A stretch of 64,000 bases of DNA from Synechococcus sp. CBW1002 (GCF_015840915.1 NZ_CP060398.1:1612001-1676000), one strand, 5' to 3'. Shown: positions 34,591 to 44,368, counted from the stretch's first letter. Program-made: numbers and translations. Notes: generated from the letters alone by a model not told the origin.

Positions 34591-37587
34591 TCAGGTGGTC
34601 AGCACCGCCACGCAGCGGCCGCAGAGGCTGGGGTGCAGGGTGTGCTGGCCGATGTCGGTTTCGTAATGCCAGCAGCGCTCGCATTTCTCGCCCTCGGCCC
34701 GGGCAATCCGCACCTGGATGCCGCCTGCGCTGGCCTCGGCCAGCACCGCGTCAGGGGGAGCACCGCCCAGCTGCAGAGCTGAGACCAGCAGCCAGTCGGC
34801 CAGGTTGTCGACGCTTGGCGCGGCTGAACCCGCCAGCCAGTCGAGGCAGGGTTGCAGGGCCGCTGCGGCCTCACCGGCGCCGAGCTCCAGGTGCACCTGG
34901 GCTTCAAGGGAGGCACCGAGCTTCCCTTCGGCCCGGCAGCTCTCCAGCTGGCGGTTCACCAGGGCGCGCAGCTCGAGAATCCGCTCCATGGAGCTCTCCA
35001 GTTCGGGTGCGGCCCAGTCCGCTGGCGCCGTGGGCCAGCCCCGCTCAAACACCGAGACCTCGGCCACGGGGTAGGGAAGGTTCTGCCAGATGTCTTCAGC
35101 CATGTGGCAGAGCACCGGTGCGATCAGCCCCGCCAGACGCTCCAGCACCAGGCTCAGCACGGTCTGACAGCTGCGGCGGCGGAATTCGGCAGCGCCGCTC
35201 ACGTAGAGCCGATCCTTGGCGATGTCGAGGTAGACGTTGGAGAGATCCACCACGCAGAAGTTCTGCAGCGCCTGAAAGAAGCGGTAGAACTCGAAGCGCT
35301 CGAAGTCGCCCGTCACCGCATCGATCAGGGCGGCGGTGCGCTGCAGCATCCAGCGGTCCAGCAGCGGCAGCTCGGCGTAGGCGATCGCATCGCCGCCCTC
35401 GGCCACGGGCCGCGGATCGAAGTCGTGGAGGTTGCCCAGCAGATAGCGGGCCGTATTGCGCACTTTGCGGTACACATCCGCCAGTTGCTTGACGATCCCC
35501 GGACCGAGGGGCACGTCGGCCGAATAGTCGACCGAACTCACCCACAGCCGCAGGACATCGGCCCCATAGGCGGGATCCTGCTTGGCGTTCTTGCCGCCTT
35601 CCACCAGGACCGCCGGGTCGACCACGTTGCCCAGGGATTTGCTCATCTTGCGGCCCTTCTCATCCAGGGTGAAGCCGTGGGTGAGCACCCGCCGATAGGG
35701 GGCGTGGCCATTGACGGCCACCGAGGTGAGCAGGCTGCTCTGGAACCAGCCGCGGTGCTGGTCCGAGCCCTCCAGGTAGAGGTCGGCGGGATAGTTCAGG
35801 GGCGAGGCCTCCGCCGGGGCGTCAGCGGCGGCAAGGCCGCCGAGCACGCCGGCCCAGGAGGAGCCGGAATCGAACCACACATCCATGGTGTCGCTGCCCT
35901 TGCGCCATTGATCGGCCTGGTCGGCATAGGCGGGTGGCAGCAGGCCTGCCTCATCGCGCTCCCACCACACGTCGGAGCCGTGCTCGGCGATCAGGGCCTG
36001 GATGTGGTCGAGGGTGTCGGCGTTGAGCAGCACCTCACCGCTGCTGCGGTGATAGAACACGGGGATCGGCACACCCCAGGTGCGCTGGCGCGAGATGCAC
36101 CAATCGCCCCGGTCCCGCACCATCGCCTCGATGCGATTGCGGCCGCTCTCGGGCAGCCAGTCTACGGCGGCGATCGAGGCGAGGGCCTGGTCGCGAAAGC
36201 CGTCCACTGACGCGAACCACTGTTCCGTGGCCCGGAAGATCGTCGGTTTCTTGGTGCGCCAGTCGTAGGGATAGCGGTGTTCGTAGCGCTGCTCCGCCAG
36301 CAGGGCGCCGGCATCCCGCAGGGCGGTGATGATGGCCCCATTGGCCTCCTTCAGCACATTCAGGCCGGCGAATGGACCGGCTTCGGCGGTGAGGTTGCCG
36401 GCCTCATCGACCGGGCAGAGCACCGCCAGGCCGTACTTGCGGCCGGTGTTGAAGTCGTCCACGCCATGGCCGGGGGCGGTGTGCACCAGGCCGGTGCCTG
36501 CTTCGGTGGTGATGTATTCGCCGCCGATCACCACCGGGCTGCTGCGATCCAGCAGGGGGTGCTGGTAAGTGATGCCCTCCAGCTCCGCGCCCTTGACCCG
36601 AAGGATGGGTTCGAGACTCAGCCCCAGGGTGTGCTCCAGGCTGGCGGCCAGATCGGCCGCCACCACCAAGTGGGCAGCGCGGTGTTGGCTACCGCCTCCG
36701 CCCTGGCCGATGCGGCAGATGGCGTAGTCGAGTCGGTCGTTCACCGACACTGCCAGGTTGGCCGGCAGGGTCCAGGGCGTGGTGGTCCAGATCGCCACCG
36801 CCAGGGAGCCAGCGCCTTCAAGGGTCACGCCGGCGTTGTGCAGGCCCTGGCGCAGCGGCTCGGGCAGCTCCACCACCGGAAAGGCGACGAAGACGCTCGG
36901 GGAGGTGTGCCCGTCGGGGTACTCCAGCTCGGCCTCCGCCAGAGCGGTGCGGGAGCTGGGGCTCCAGTGCACCGGTTTGAGCCCCCGGTAGATGTGCCCG
37001 GCCAGCACCATCTGACCGAACACGCCGATCTGGGCCGCCTCGTACGCCTTGTGCAGGGTCAGGTAGGGCTGGTCCCAGTCGGCCCAGATGCCCCAGCGGC
37101 GAAACCCGGCCTTCTGGCCCTCCACCTGCTCGAGCGCATAGGCGTGGGCCTTGCGCCGCAGCGCGATCGGCGTGAGGGCCTGGCGTTCGCTGCTGCTGAG
37201 GCTCTGCAGCACCTTCAGCTCGATCGGCAGGCCGTGGCAGTCCCAGCCCGGCACGAAGCGGCAGCGCCTGCCCTGCAACAGGGCGGTTTTGTTGATGATG
37301 TCCTTGAGGATCTTGTTGAGGGCGTGACCCGCGTGCAGGGCGCCATTGGCGTAGGGCGGCCCGTCATGCAGGGTGAAGCGTTCTCCCGGATTCTCGCGGC
37401 TGAGACGCTCGTAGATCCGCTGCTCGGCCCAGAAACGCTGCAGCTCCGGCTCCCGCACCTTGGCATTGGCCCGCATGCCGAAGGGCGTCTGCAGGAGGTT
37501 GAGGGTGTCCTTGTAGGACACCTCTGCGGTGGGGCCCGCGGCCGCAGCCGGATCGGAGGACGAGGGGGAGGCCGGGCTGGCGGTCAC
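34591..37587 (-). CDS. ileS: Isoleucyl-tRNA synthetase
   Basis: Class I aminoacyl-tRNA synthetase, 998 aa. HIGH-equivalent GPPYANGALHAGHALNKILK (near residue 82), editing domain TTTPWTLPANLAVS and GTGLVHTAPGHGVDDF, KMSKS loop GRKMSKSLGNVVDP, anticodon-binding helices, and a C-terminal zinc finger CERCWHYETDIGQH...LCGRC. GTG 37587 (MTASPASP) is chosen because the frame upstream runs antisense into low-complexity sequence. Bacterial-type enzyme of normal length. Confidence 0.97.
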   Translation of the reverse strand: MTASPASPSSSDPAAAAGPTAEVSYKDTLNLLQTPFGMRANAKVREPELQRFWAEQRIYERLSRENPGERFTLHDGPPYANGALHAGHALNKILKDIINKTALLQGRRCRFVPGWDCHGLPIELKVLQSLSSSERQALTPIALRRKAHAYALEQVEGQKAGFRRWGIWADWDQPYLTLHKAYEAAQIGVFGQMVLAGHIYRGLKPVHWSPSSRTALAEAELEYPDGHTSPSVFVAFPVVELPEPLRQGLHNAGVTLEGAGSLAVAIWTTTPWTLPANLAVSVNDRLDYAICRIGQGGGGSQHRAAHLVVAADLAASLEHTLGLSLEPILRVKGAELEGITYQHPLLDRSSPVVIGGEYITTEAGTGLVHTAPGHGVDDFNTGRKYGLAVLCPVDEAGNLTAEAGPFAGLNVLKEANGAIITALRDAGALLAEQRYEHRYPYDWRTKKPTIFRATEQWFASVDGFRDQALASIAAVDWLPESGRNRIEAMVRDRGDWCISRQRTWGVPIPVFYHRSSGEVLLNADTLDHIQALIAEHGSDVWWERDEAGLLPPAYADQADQWRKGSDTMDVWFDSGSSWAGVLGGLAAADAPAEASPLNYPADLYLEGSDQHRGWFQSSLLTSVAVNGHAPYRRVLTHGFTLDEKGRKMSKSLGNVVDPAVLVEGGKNAKQDPAYGADVLRLWVSSVDYSADVPLGPGIVKQLADVYRKVRNTARYLLGNLHDFDPRPVAEGGDAIAYAELPLLDRWMLQRTAALIDAVTGDFERFEFYRFFQALQNFCVVDLSNVYLDIAKDRLYVSGAAEFRRRSCQTVLSLVLERLAGLIAPVLCHMAEDIWQNLPYPVAEVSVFERGWPTAPADWAAPELESSMERILELRALVNRQLESCRAEGKLGASLEAQVHLELGAGEAAAALQPCLDWLAGSAAPSVDNLADWLLVSALQLGGAPPDAVLAEASAGGIQVRIARAEGEKCERCWHYETDIGQHTLHPSLCGRCVAVLTT

Positions 37588-37675
37588 GACGCCTCGGTGC
37601 AGCAAGGCGCGATTATCCCGTCCCGCTGCATTTGCCCCGGCGTGACGGCGCTCTGGCACGCCGGTGTCTTCGGTG

Positions 37676-38653
37676 TCAGGGTGCTTCTGGCGTGGAGCGG
37701 AGCAGCGCGTCGACATCCTCGAAGCTGCGCACCACTGGGGCCGATCCCGCCGCGATCTGGGCTTTGGTTGCGGGATCGGCTTCGGCTTCGGTTTCAGCTT
37801 CGGTTTCGGTTTCGCCGGCTTCGGGGCCGGTTTCAGGGTCCGCTGCTGTCGGTGTCTGAACCGAAGCAGCCTCCGGAACCGAAACAGGAATTTGCGGTTC
37901 TGATGGCTCCGGGGTGAGGTCGGAGTCGGAGGGGTTGAGGTCGTCCTCCGGGGCAGGGCTGGGCGCTGCAGCTGTCCCCGCCGGCTGGGTTTCGGCCTCA
38001 TGCCTGGGGGCAGTCAGGGGAGGGATCGATCCGTCGGACTCTGGGCTGGTTTCCAGCGCAGGCTGGTGCTTGGTGGCCCCATCGGTCTCGGGGCTGTGCT
38101 GGGGCGCGGGCTCCTGGCCCTGCAGGCCATCAGCACCGGGGTTGCGCTCGGCCCCAGGGTTGGAGTCCATGTCGGCGCTGGCTTCCTGGTCAGAACTGTC
38201 CCTTGAGCTGTCCGTGGCCCCAGGCTCCTGCCGCACCCAGCGCTTGGTGACGCTGCGCGGTTGGCGCCGCTCCTGGATCCAGCTGGCCAGTCCCGTTGCC
38301 AGGCCCATCACCAGCTCGATCAGCTTGCCGACCGCCACCAGCAGTTGCTGCAGGCTGGTTCGCCACCGCTCCAACGACCAGAGCCGCTGCTGCTCTTCGG
38401 GGGTGAGCTGACGCCAGCGGGCCTGGCCCACCTCGCTGCCGAGGCGGCCGATCAGCAGGCCGCCGCAGAGCACGGCCACCATCGGCGCTCCCACCAGGCG
38501 GTCGGCGCTGGTGACCAGCACCAGCCCCAGCAGCAGCACCACCGCCCCCCACACTGCGTCGCGGGGACGGCTCAGCTCCTGGGCCAGCAGCGGCAGCAAC
38601 AGAACAGCCAGCCCCAGCAGCAGGGCCAGGCTTCCCCCCAGGGTGGCGAGCAT
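37676..38653 (-). CDS. Ycf66-like membrane protein with acidic Pro/Glu-rich tail
   Basis: A 325-aa protein. The N-terminal 80 residues contain three hydrophobic helices with the Ycf66-type pattern (SRPRDAVWGAVVLLLGLVLV). A charged amphipathic segment follows (QLTPEEQQRLWSLERWRTSL), a fourth hydrophobic stretch, then a disordered tail of about 170 residues rich in Glu, Ser, Pro and Thr (ETETEAETEAEADPATKAQ). Plastid Ycf66 is required in some mosses and algae but has no settled function. ATG 38653 is preferred because further upstream the frame would run through the tRNA-Leu gene on the other strand. Confidence 0.72.
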   Translation of the reverse strand: MLATLGGSLALLLGLAVLLLPLLAQELSRPRDAVWGAVVLLLGLVLVTSADRLVGAPMVAVLCGGLLIGRLGSEVGQARWRQLTPEEQQRLWSLERWRTSLQQLLVAVGKLIELVMGLATGLASWIQERRQPRSVTKRWVRQEPGATDSSRDSSDQEASADMDSNPGAERNPGADGLQGQEPAPQHSPETDGATKHQPALETSPESDGSIPPLTAPRHEAETQPAGTAAAPSPAPEDDLNPSDSDLTPEPSEPQIPVSVPEAASVQTPTAADPETGPEAGETETEAETEAEADPATKAQIAAGSAPVVRSFEDVDALLRSTPEAP

Positions 38654-38717
38654 GGCGGTGTGGCGTACGGCCCCCATTGTGGAAGCTGTTCCCCGACACT
38701 CCCTAGAGTCGCCACAC

Positions 38718-38799
38718 GCCCACCTGGCGGAATTGGTAGACGCGCTGGGTTTAGGTTCCAGTGGCTCAGGCTGTGGGGGTTCAAGTCCCCCGGTGGGCA
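38718..38799 (+). tRNA. tRNA-Leu (anticodon UAG)
   Basis: The 82-nt sequence folds with acceptor arms GCCCACC and GGTGGGC plus discriminator A, the Leu-type D arm TGGCGGAATTGGTAGACGCG, anticodon stem/loop CTGGG-TTTAGGT-TCCAG giving UAG, a variable arm, and T arm GGGGGTTCAAGTCCCCC. The 3' CCA is not encoded. Confidence 0.96.
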
Positions 38800-38852
38800 T
38801 TCCCGGTTTTTTAGGTTGTGTGACCTTTTGGCCTCAGGTGCATCAGCAGACG

Positions 38853-39890
38853 ATGATGGAATCTCCGCTGGCGACTGAGGCGCGTTCGATTCAGACCCCT
38901 GCCACCCAGGTGCTGAGGCGTTCCCCTTCCAGTGCGGTGCCGCGAGAGTTCCTCGACCCGCCGGATGCCTGGAATCCCACCGTGGGGTTGTTCCTGGGGG
39001 GCTATGCCCTGGCAGGGCTCACCATCTGGGGCTGGTTCGGCGCCGGTTGGCCCCTGCCGGTGCTGCTGGCCCTCGGCTTCCTGGCTCTGCATCTGGAGGG
39101 CACCGTGATTCACGATGCCTGCCACAACGCCGCCCATCCCAGCCGCTTCTGGAACGCGGTGATGGGCCATGGGGCGGCGATGCTGCTCGGCTTCAGCTTT
39201 CCGGTGTTCACGCGGGTGCATCTGCAGCATCACGCCCATGTGAACGATCCCAAACACGATCCCGATCACATCGTCTCCACGTTTGGACCGCTGTGGCTGA
39301 TCGCACCGCGTTTTTTCTATCACGAGGTCTTCTTCTTCCGGCATCACCTCTGGCGCCGCTATGAATTACTGGAGTGGGGTCTGGCTCGCGGCCTCTTCTT
39401 TGCCATCGTGCTGGCGTCGTTGAAGTATGGCTTCCAGGATTTCGTCTTCAACTGCTGGTTCGCACCGGCGCTGATGGTGGGGGTCACCCTGGGTCTGTTC
39501 TTCGATTATCTGCCTCACCGGCCCTTTCAGTCGCGCAACCGCTGGCACAACGCCCGCGTTTACCCGGGCCGGTTGATGAACCTGCTGATCATGGGGCAGA
39601 ACTATCACCTGATTCACCATCTCTGGCCATCGATTCCCTGGTTTGAGTACCAGGACGCCTATCACGCCACCCGCCACATTCTTGACGCCAAGGGATCACC
39701 TCAGCGTCTCGGTTTGTTCGAGACCCGCACCGATGGTCTCAATTTTCTCTACGACATCTTTCTCGGCGTGCGCAGCCACAAGAAGCGCCGCAGTCGACTC
39801 AGGCCTCTGGCTGCTCTGATGCCGACCCGCCATGCCCGCCGCAGGGTGTTGGAGCTGCTGCATCGAACGGCGGTGTCGCCGGTCCGCTGA
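38853..39890 (+). CDS. crtR: Beta-carotene hydroxylase CrtR
   Basis: Membrane di-iron hydroxylase of the fatty-acid-desaturase superfamily that converts beta-carotene to zeaxanthin, the main photoprotective xanthophyll of marine and freshwater picocyanobacteria. The 345 aa carry three histidine boxes: IHDACHNAAH (near 88), VHLQHHAHVNDPKHDPDH (near 125) and NYHLIHHLWPSIPW (near 250). Start at ATG 38853 or 38856. The gene lies 53 bp after tRNA-Leu. Confidence 0.93.
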   Translation: MMESPLATEARSIQTPATQVLRRSPSSAVPREFLDPPDAWNPTVGLFLGGYALAGLTIWGWFGAGWPLPVLLALGFLALHLEGTVIHDACHNAAHPSRFWNAVMGHGAAMLLGFSFPVFTRVHLQHHAHVNDPKHDPDHIVSTFGPLWLIAPRFFYHEVFFFRHHLWRRYELLEWGLARGLFFAIVLASLKYGFQDFVFNCWFAPALMVGVTLGLFFDYLPHRPFQSRNRWHNARVYPGRLMNLLIMGQNYHLIHHLWPSIPWFEYQDAYHATRHILDAKGSPQRLGLFETRTDGLNFLYDIFLGVRSHKKRRSRLRPLAALMPTRHARRRVLELLHRTAVSPVR

Positions 39891-39894
39891 GCCC

Positions 39895-40188
39895 TTACTC
39901 AGCCAGGATGCGCGGCACGCGGAAGAAGTCGCCCTCGCGCTGTGGCGCCAGATCCAGAAGCTGCTCGCGCTCCGCAGTGGTGTCCACCGCATCGGCTCGG
40001 GTCACATTCACCACTTCGACGGCCCGGGTGGTGGGCTCAACGCCTTCGGTGTCGACCTGCTGGAGATGGGCCACGTAATCGAGAATGCGCTCGAGCTGGC
40101 CGGTGTAGGTGGTGATCTTCTCCTCGGGGAGATCGAGGCGGGCCAGGTGGGCCACCTTGCGTACATCGTCGGCCGTGATCCTGCTCAT
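39895..40188 (-). CDS. gatC: Glutamyl/aspartyl-tRNA amidotransferase subunit C
   Basis: Small subunit (97 aa) of the GatCAB complex that amidates Glu-tRNA(Gln) and Asp-tRNA(Asn). Features are [40 protein letters not shown], and the C-terminal [12 protein letters not shown]. Its stop is 4 bp from the convergent crtR stop, and the upstream creatininase gene ends 37 bp before its start. Confidence 0.93.
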   Translation of the reverse strand: MSRITADDVRKVAHLARLDLPEEKITTYTGQLERILDYVAHLQQVDTEGVEPTTRAVEVVNVTRADAVDTTAEREQLLDLAPQREGDFFRVPRILAE

Positions 40189-40225
40189 CGCTGCACCCGG
40201 GTCGGGGGGGAGGCTGAGGGGGAAC

Positions 40226-40996
40226 TTACTCGGCCAGGAAGGCGGTGAGATCCTCCGCCAGGGCCGTGGCCGCCAGATCCAGAAAGGTCTTGCCGTGGTC
40301 AGGACTGGCCAGGAAGGGATCGGAACCCATGCGGCCATCGGGATGGCGCCGGCGGAAATCGGCTGGGCCATGAATCGGGCCGGCCGGCGCCGGTTCCGGC
40401 AGGGGCCGCTGCTTCTCCACCAGGCTCGGCTCCAGGTGCAGGGTCAGGGCGATTTCGCTGGGGGTGGCGTGATGGCCTTCCTTCTCGCCATAGCGTTGCC
40501 GGGCTTCACGCATCACCGGTGCGGCGGTGAACCAGTTGGCCAGACGGCAGCGCAGCCGTTCCGGGTGGGGCAGCCCCCGGGCGGTGGCGGTGCCGTAGGC
40601 CTGGGCGAAGGCGGCCCGGGCCGTGGCGATGTTGCCGCCGTGGCCGTTGATCACGAAGATCCGCTCAAAGCCATGGCGCGCCAGCGACAGCACCACGTCG
40701 TGGAGCACAGCCAGCAGCGTGGCCGGCTGCAGGCTGATCGTGCCGGCGAAATCGAGGTGGTGCTCCGCCATGCCGAAGGCCTGGGTCGGCGTGACCAGCA
40801 CACCGGTGCGGCGGCCCACTTCCAGGGCCACGGCTTCAGCGGTGAGGGCATCGGTGCCGATGGCGCCCGTGGGTCCGTGCTGCTCCGTGGAGCCGAGCGG
40901 CACGATCACCCCCTTGCAGTGCGTCAGGTAGGTCTCCACCTCCGGCCAGCTGCGCAGCTGCAGGCGGATGGCTTCGGTGCTGGGGGAGATGGTCAT
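40226..40996 (-). CDS. Creatininase/creatinine amidohydrolase family protein
   Basis: A 256-aa metal-dependent amidohydrolase-like protein: [20 protein letters not shown] (metal ligands Glu, His, Asp), [26 protein letters not shown] and [15 protein letters not shown]. The family contains creatininase, mycofactocin MftE and FAPy deformylases, so the substrate cannot be called; creatinine is unlikely in a cyanobacterium. ATG 40996 is chosen over 41011. Confidence 0.88.
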   Translation of the reverse strand: MTISPSTEAIRLQLRSWPEVETYLTHCKGVIVPLGSTEQHGPTGAIGTDALTAEAVALEVGRRTGVLVTPTQAFGMAEHHLDFAGTISLQPATLLAVLHDVVLSLARHGFERIFVINGHGGNIATARAAFAQAYGTATARGLPHPERLRCRLANWFTAAPVMREARQRYGEKEGHHATPSEIALTLHLEPSLVEKQRPLPEPAPAGPIHGPADFRRRHPDGRMGSDPFLASPDHGKTFLDLAATALAEDLTAFLAE

Positions 40997-41059
40997 GGTG
41001 AACAGCGGCAACCTGGATGGATCTGCTTAGGATCAATGGGCCTGCAGCCCGGAGGGACC

Positions 41060-41362
41060 ATGCTGCACCGCAAGCTCCAACAGTTCTGTTGTGAGAAGCG
41101 CCCGGTGTGGGTGTTTCTGCGCGATCAGCAGCGCTGGATCGAAGAGGCGCGCATCCTGGAGATCGATGGTGATCTCGTCACCCTGCGCTACGACGCCGAA
41201 GACGACGACGAGCTGCACAGTTGGGAGGAGAGCGTGCGTCTCGATTCGATCGGCGCCGTCAGCACCCGCCTGGCCTACGTGTGCCGCACCAACACGGCCG
41301 ACGATCTGCTGACCTCCGAGGACTGCCCTGAAGCGGAACGGCTTGGCAGCCAGGGCTCCTGA
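41060..41362 (+). CDS. Conserved cyanobacterial protein (DUF6679-like)
   Basis: A 100-aa acidic protein from ATG 41060 with KLQQFCCEKRPVWVFLRDQQ, ARILEIDGDLVTLRYDAEDD and SWEESVRLDSIGAVSTRLAY. The strand pattern resembles a small Sm/Tudor-like beta barrel, which is inference only. The family name is from memory. It is divergent to the creatininase gene (63 bp) and convergent with the 47-aa gene at 41380. Confidence 0.72.
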   Translation: MLHRKLQQFCCEKRPVWVFLRDQQRWIEEARILEIDGDLVTLRYDAEDDDELHSWEESVRLDSIGAVSTRLAYVCRTNTADDLLTSEDCPEAERLGSQGS

Positions 41363-41379
41363 ACAGCCCCCAGGTGGGG

Positions 41380-41523
41380 TCAGTGGGCCGTGCCGTTGCC
41401 GTCGTAGGCGTCGGTGTCGTAGTAGCCGCCCTTGGTGCCGAAGAACAGGGTGGTGAGACAGAACAGCACGCTCACGACCAGCACCACGAGGCCTGGATTG
41501 AAGCTGGAGCTCGGATCGGTCAC
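41380..41523 (-). CDS. Small single-helix membrane protein (47 aa)
   Basis: From GTG 41523 the minus strand reads (M)[20 protein letters not shown], then [20 protein letters not shown] and GNGTAH, stop at 41380. One transmembrane helix (about residues 11-30) is followed by a Gly/Tyr/Asp-rich soluble tail. I have an impression of related short proteins in other picocyanobacteria but cannot name a family. The topology resembles small subunits of photosynthetic or NDH complexes; this is inference. Confidence 0.6.
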   Translation of the reverse strand: MTDPSSSFNPGLVVLVVSVLFCLTTLFFGTKGGYYDTDAYDGNGTAH

Positions 41524-41591
41524 GGGGGCACTCGCTCATTGATGGCCCCAGTCTGTCGACAGACGCAGCTGCTGTGGGGTCCCCGGTCAGG

Positions 41592-42272
41592 ATGGTGGCG
41601 TCTCGTGACCTCGCGCCTGTGACCCGGCTGCCGGCACCCCTGCCCCAGGGGTTCTTTGTGCGCCCGGCCGAAACGGTGGCGCCGGAGCTGATCGGCAGCC
41701 TGCTGGTGCGGCGCTTGCCGGATGGAACCGCGCTGCGGGGGCTGATCGTGGAAACGGAGGCCTACTGCCAGAGCGAGCCGGCCTGCCATGGTCATCGCCG
41801 CCGTAGTCCAGCCAATGCAACGCTGTTCGGTGAGCCTGGGCGGTTTTACGTCTATCTCACCTACGGCCTGCACCACTGCGTCAACGTGGTGACCGGCCGC
41901 AGAGACTGGGCCAACGGCGTGCTGCTGCGGGCGGTGGCGCTGCCCGGCGAACCGGAGCGGGTGGCGGCAGGCCCCGCTCTGCTGGCCCGCCGTTTCGGCC
42001 TGGATCGCAGCCTGGATGGCCGCTCCGTGGCGCCTGAGTCGGGGGTGTGGCTGGCGCCGGTTCCCTCGCGGCTGCAGGACTGGCTCGATCAGTGCCGCAG
42101 CCGTGGGGAAGACCCGTTGTGCCAGTGCCCCCGCATCGGCATCTCTTCCGCCCAGGAGCTGCCCTGGCGCTGGTATCTGCGCGGCAGTCGCAGTGTCAGC
42201 CGCCGCGTGCGCGGTGATCGGAAGCCGCCGCTGGCGTTTGCCCTGGATCCGGCCGTCCTGCTGGATGTCTGA
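41592..42272 (+). CDS. DNA-3-methyladenine glycosylase (AAG/MPG family)
   Basis: Base-excision repair enzyme removing alkylated purines. The 226-aa AAG-fold protein shows [40 protein letters not shown] (with the catalytic Glu), [20 protein letters not shown] and [23 protein letters not shown] 41592 is chosen over 41574 on similarity. Same strand as pyrB, 56 bp apart. Confidence 0.92.
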   Translation: MVASRDLAPVTRLPAPLPQGFFVRPAETVAPELIGSLLVRRLPDGTALRGLIVETEAYCQSEPACHGHRRRSPANATLFGEPGRFYVYLTYGLHHCVNVVTGRRDWANGVLLRAVALPGEPERVAAGPALLARRFGLDRSLDGRSVAPESGVWLAPVPSRLQDWLDQCRSRGEDPLCQCPRIGISSAQELPWRWYLRGSRSVSRRVRGDRKPPLAFALDPAVLLDV

Positions 42273-42328
42273 GCCCTGCTGCTCGGCAGAGCCCTACCTT
42301 GTGGGGTGTTCTGCGCGACCGCGGCCCC

Positions 42329-43387
42329 TTGAGCGGCTGGAACCACCGCCATGTGATCGACCTGGCGGCGTTCTCGCTGCAGGATTTCGCCACCGTGCTG
42401 GAGCTGGCTCAGCGCTTTCGTTCTCTGCCTGATGCAGGCGCTCGCAAGCTGCCGGCGCTGCAGGGCCGGTTGATGACCACCCTCTTCTTCGAACCGAGCA
42501 CCCGCACGCGCAGCAGCTTCGAGCTGGCCGCCAAGCGCCTCTCCGCTGACGTTCAGAGTTTCTCCCCGTCCTCCAGCTCGCTCAGCAAGGGCGAGAGCCT
42601 GCTTGATACCGCCCGCACCTATGTGGCGATGGGATCGACGGTGCTGGTGGTACGCCATCGCTGCGCCGGCGTGCCTGCCTGCCTGGCGCGCGATCTCGAT
42701 CAGTCCGGCGAAAGGGTGGCGGTGCTCAATGCCGGCGATGGGCTGCACAGCCATCCCAGCCAGGGTCTGCTGGATCTGTTCACACTTGCCCGCCACTTTG
42801 ATCCGCTGGCCCCATCGCCCGAAGGCCTGCGGGGCCGGCGGGTCGCGATCGTGGGAGATGTGATGCACTCGCGTGTCGCGCGCTCCAATCTCTGGGCCCT
42901 CACCGCCTGTGGCGCGGATGTGGTGCTTTGTGGTCCGCCCACTCTGGTACCCGAGGCCTTCGCCGACTTCGTGGCGGCTCCGCCCCCTGGCCAGCATGAG
43001 GATCCTGTGCCCCGACGTGGCTCGATCCAGGTGGTGCGCTCCCTTGAGGAGGCGTTGCCTGGGGCCGATGCGGTGATGACCCTGCGTCTGCAGAAAGAGC
43101 GGATGCAGCAGCAACTCCTCTCCAGCATCGACACGTACCACCGCCTCTATGGCCTCAGCCGCGATCGCCTGGCCCTGTGTGGCCGGCCGGTTCCCCTGCT
43201 CCATCCCGGCCCGGTCAACCGTGGCGTGGAAATGGCCGGCGATCTGCTCGACGATCCTGGGGCCAACCTGGTGGAGGAGCAGGTCCGCAATGGCATCCCG
43301 GTGCGGATGGCCCTGCTCTATCTGCTGGCCGCAGGGGATGGGGCCGGAGCTCAGAACAGCTTGAAGCCGTCCAGCAGCAGGCCGTAA
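42329..43387 (+). CDS. pyrB: Aspartate carbamoyltransferase catalytic subunit
   Basis: Second step of pyrimidine synthesis, carbamoyl phosphate plus aspartate. The 352-aa protein has [20 protein letters not shown] (carbamoyl-phosphate loop), [13 protein letters not shown], the HxxQ-type [11 protein letters not shown], and [11 protein letters not shown]. The start is most likely TTG 42329 ([12 protein letters not shown]); an upstream TTG at 42299 also keeps the frame. No pyrI is present. The last 37 bp overlap the end of ycf20 on the minus strand. Confidence 0.95.
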   Translation: MSGWNHRHVIDLAAFSLQDFATVLELAQRFRSLPDAGARKLPALQGRLMTTLFFEPSTRTRSSFELAAKRLSADVQSFSPSSSSLSKGESLLDTARTYVAMGSTVLVVRHRCAGVPACLARDLDQSGERVAVLNAGDGLHSHPSQGLLDLFTLARHFDPLAPSPEGLRGRRVAIVGDVMHSRVARSNLWALTACGADVVLCGPPTLVPEAFADFVAAPPPGQHEDPVPRRGSIQVVRSLEEALPGADAVMTLRLQKERMQQQLLSSIDTYHRLYGLSRDRLALCGRPVPLLHPGPVNRGVEMAGDLLDDPGANLVEEQVRNGIPVRMALLYLLAAGDGAGAQNSLKPSSSRP

Positions 43388-43758
43388 AGCAGGCCGATCC
43401 GGCCCATGTCCAGCAGTTCCAGCCCCAGATGATCACCACGCTGCCGCAGCAACCAGCGGCGGGCCCGGATGGCGAATTCCATCGCGATCACGCAGAACAG
43501 GGCCGCCAGGTGGTCAATGATGGAGAGGGCACCGCAGATGGTGCCGACGCCACCGCCGATCACGAAGCCGAGCAGCAGGACGATCAGCAGCAGGGCCAGC
43601 CGTCGCCAGGGATTACTGGCCCAGCCGGTCAGGGTCGCGCCTGCGTCGACCACCCGGCTCTGCAGGCGTGTCGGTCGTGGCCGCAACGATCCTGCCTCAG
43701 GGGTCTGCTCGATTCGCTGGGCGGGGCTGGAGCGGCGAGCCGGGAAGGGAGTTTGCAT
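43351..43758 (-). CDS. ycf20: Ycf20-like (DUF565) membrane protein
   Basis: A 135-aa protein: basic Pro/Arg-rich N-terminus, then [20 protein letters not shown] and two further hydrophobic segments ([38 protein letters not shown]), as in plastid Ycf20. Plant and algal relatives affect non-photochemical quenching. ATG 43758 is chosen over 43806. Its stop region overlaps the end of pyrB. Confidence 0.83.
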   Translation of the reverse strand: MQTPFPARRSSPAQRIEQTPEAGSLRPRPTRLQSRVVDAGATLTGWASNPWRRLALLLIVLLLGFVIGGGVGTICGALSIIDHLAALFCVIAMEFAIRARRWLLRQRGDHLGLELLDMGRIGLLYGLLLDGFKLF

Positions 43759-43895
43759 CGGGCGGCCGTTACCAGGTCCAGTGAGCCGGAGCCCAGTGAA
43801 CCGCACGGCAGAGCGGCAGGATAGCCGTCACATTGGGTGGGCCTCAGCCTGAGACCTGCCCTGCGTGCTGACGGGCTGGTCGCTGGAAGCCGGGA

Positions 43896-44093
43896 TCAGC
43901 CCTCGCTGTCTTTCTTGCGGGAGCCCTTGCCTTCCAGCAATTCGAGCAGGGCCTCCATCTGGGCCATGACACCCCTCACCTCACCAGCTTCAGGAAGCAG
44001 TCCGTCCTCCATCACACCTTGGTGCATCTCGCGCAGTTCCTGGCGGATGTAGCGCAGATGACTGACCACCTGCTCACGCTTGGACTGCGACAT
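43896..44093 (-). CDS. Small helical protein of unknown function
   Basis: A 65-aa, charged, helical product (MSQSKREQVVSHLRYIRQEL, then MAQMEALLELLEGKGSRKK). No recognised family. Coding is plausible from its sensible amphipathic helices and position just downstream of the PCP_red gene on the same strand (104 bp). The 137 bp between its stop and the ycf20 start hold nothing recognisable. Confidence 0.6.
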   Translation of the reverse strand: MSQSKREQVVSHLRYIRQELREMHQGVMEDGLLPEAGEVRGVMAQMEALLELLEGKGSRKKDSEG

Positions 44094-44197
44094 CGCAACG
44101 GTAGGGAACGGATCAGACCTCTCTTTTACCCCATCGCCCTTCCCACCACGGCTGGGCGTGAGGGAGCCGGGATCGGATCAGCGCGGGCCAGATCCGC

Positions 44198-44368
44198 TCA
44201 CTTCTCGCCGAACTGTGCCTTGGCCTGCTCGTAGAAGGCAACCTCGATCCGCTCCAGGCCCGCATCGGCGGCGAGCCGTTCGATGCGCCGGCGCACCGCT
44301 GGCCGAACGAAGAAGGGGACCTCCTTCAACTCAACTTCAGCATCTGAACTCCATTCCAGAGCAGCCAT
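44198..44368 (-). CDS. PCP_red family small protein (protochlorophyllide reductase C-terminal-like)
   Basis: A 56-aa product from ATG 44368: MAALEWSSDAEVELKEVPFF, then VRPAVRRRIERLAADAGLER and IEVAFYEQAKAQFGEK. This matches the stand-alone form of the small domain found at the C-terminus of ChlB/BchB in dark-operative protochlorophyllide reductase (W-x-A-E..L..VPFFVR..VR..IE..A...G...I....Y..AK). The stand-alone protein is common in cyanobacteria and its role is not established; a part in chlorophyll synthesis is inference. The 142 bp between its start and the IS66 left end show no gene. Confidence 0.82.
   Translation of the reverse strand: MAALEWSSDAEVELKEVPFFVRPAVRRRIERLAADAGLERIEVAFYEQAKAQFGEK

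Noticed and set aside
36277-37917. 546-codon plus-strand frame opposite ileS
   Set aside because: Antisense shadow of a canonical aminoacyl-tRNA synthetase.
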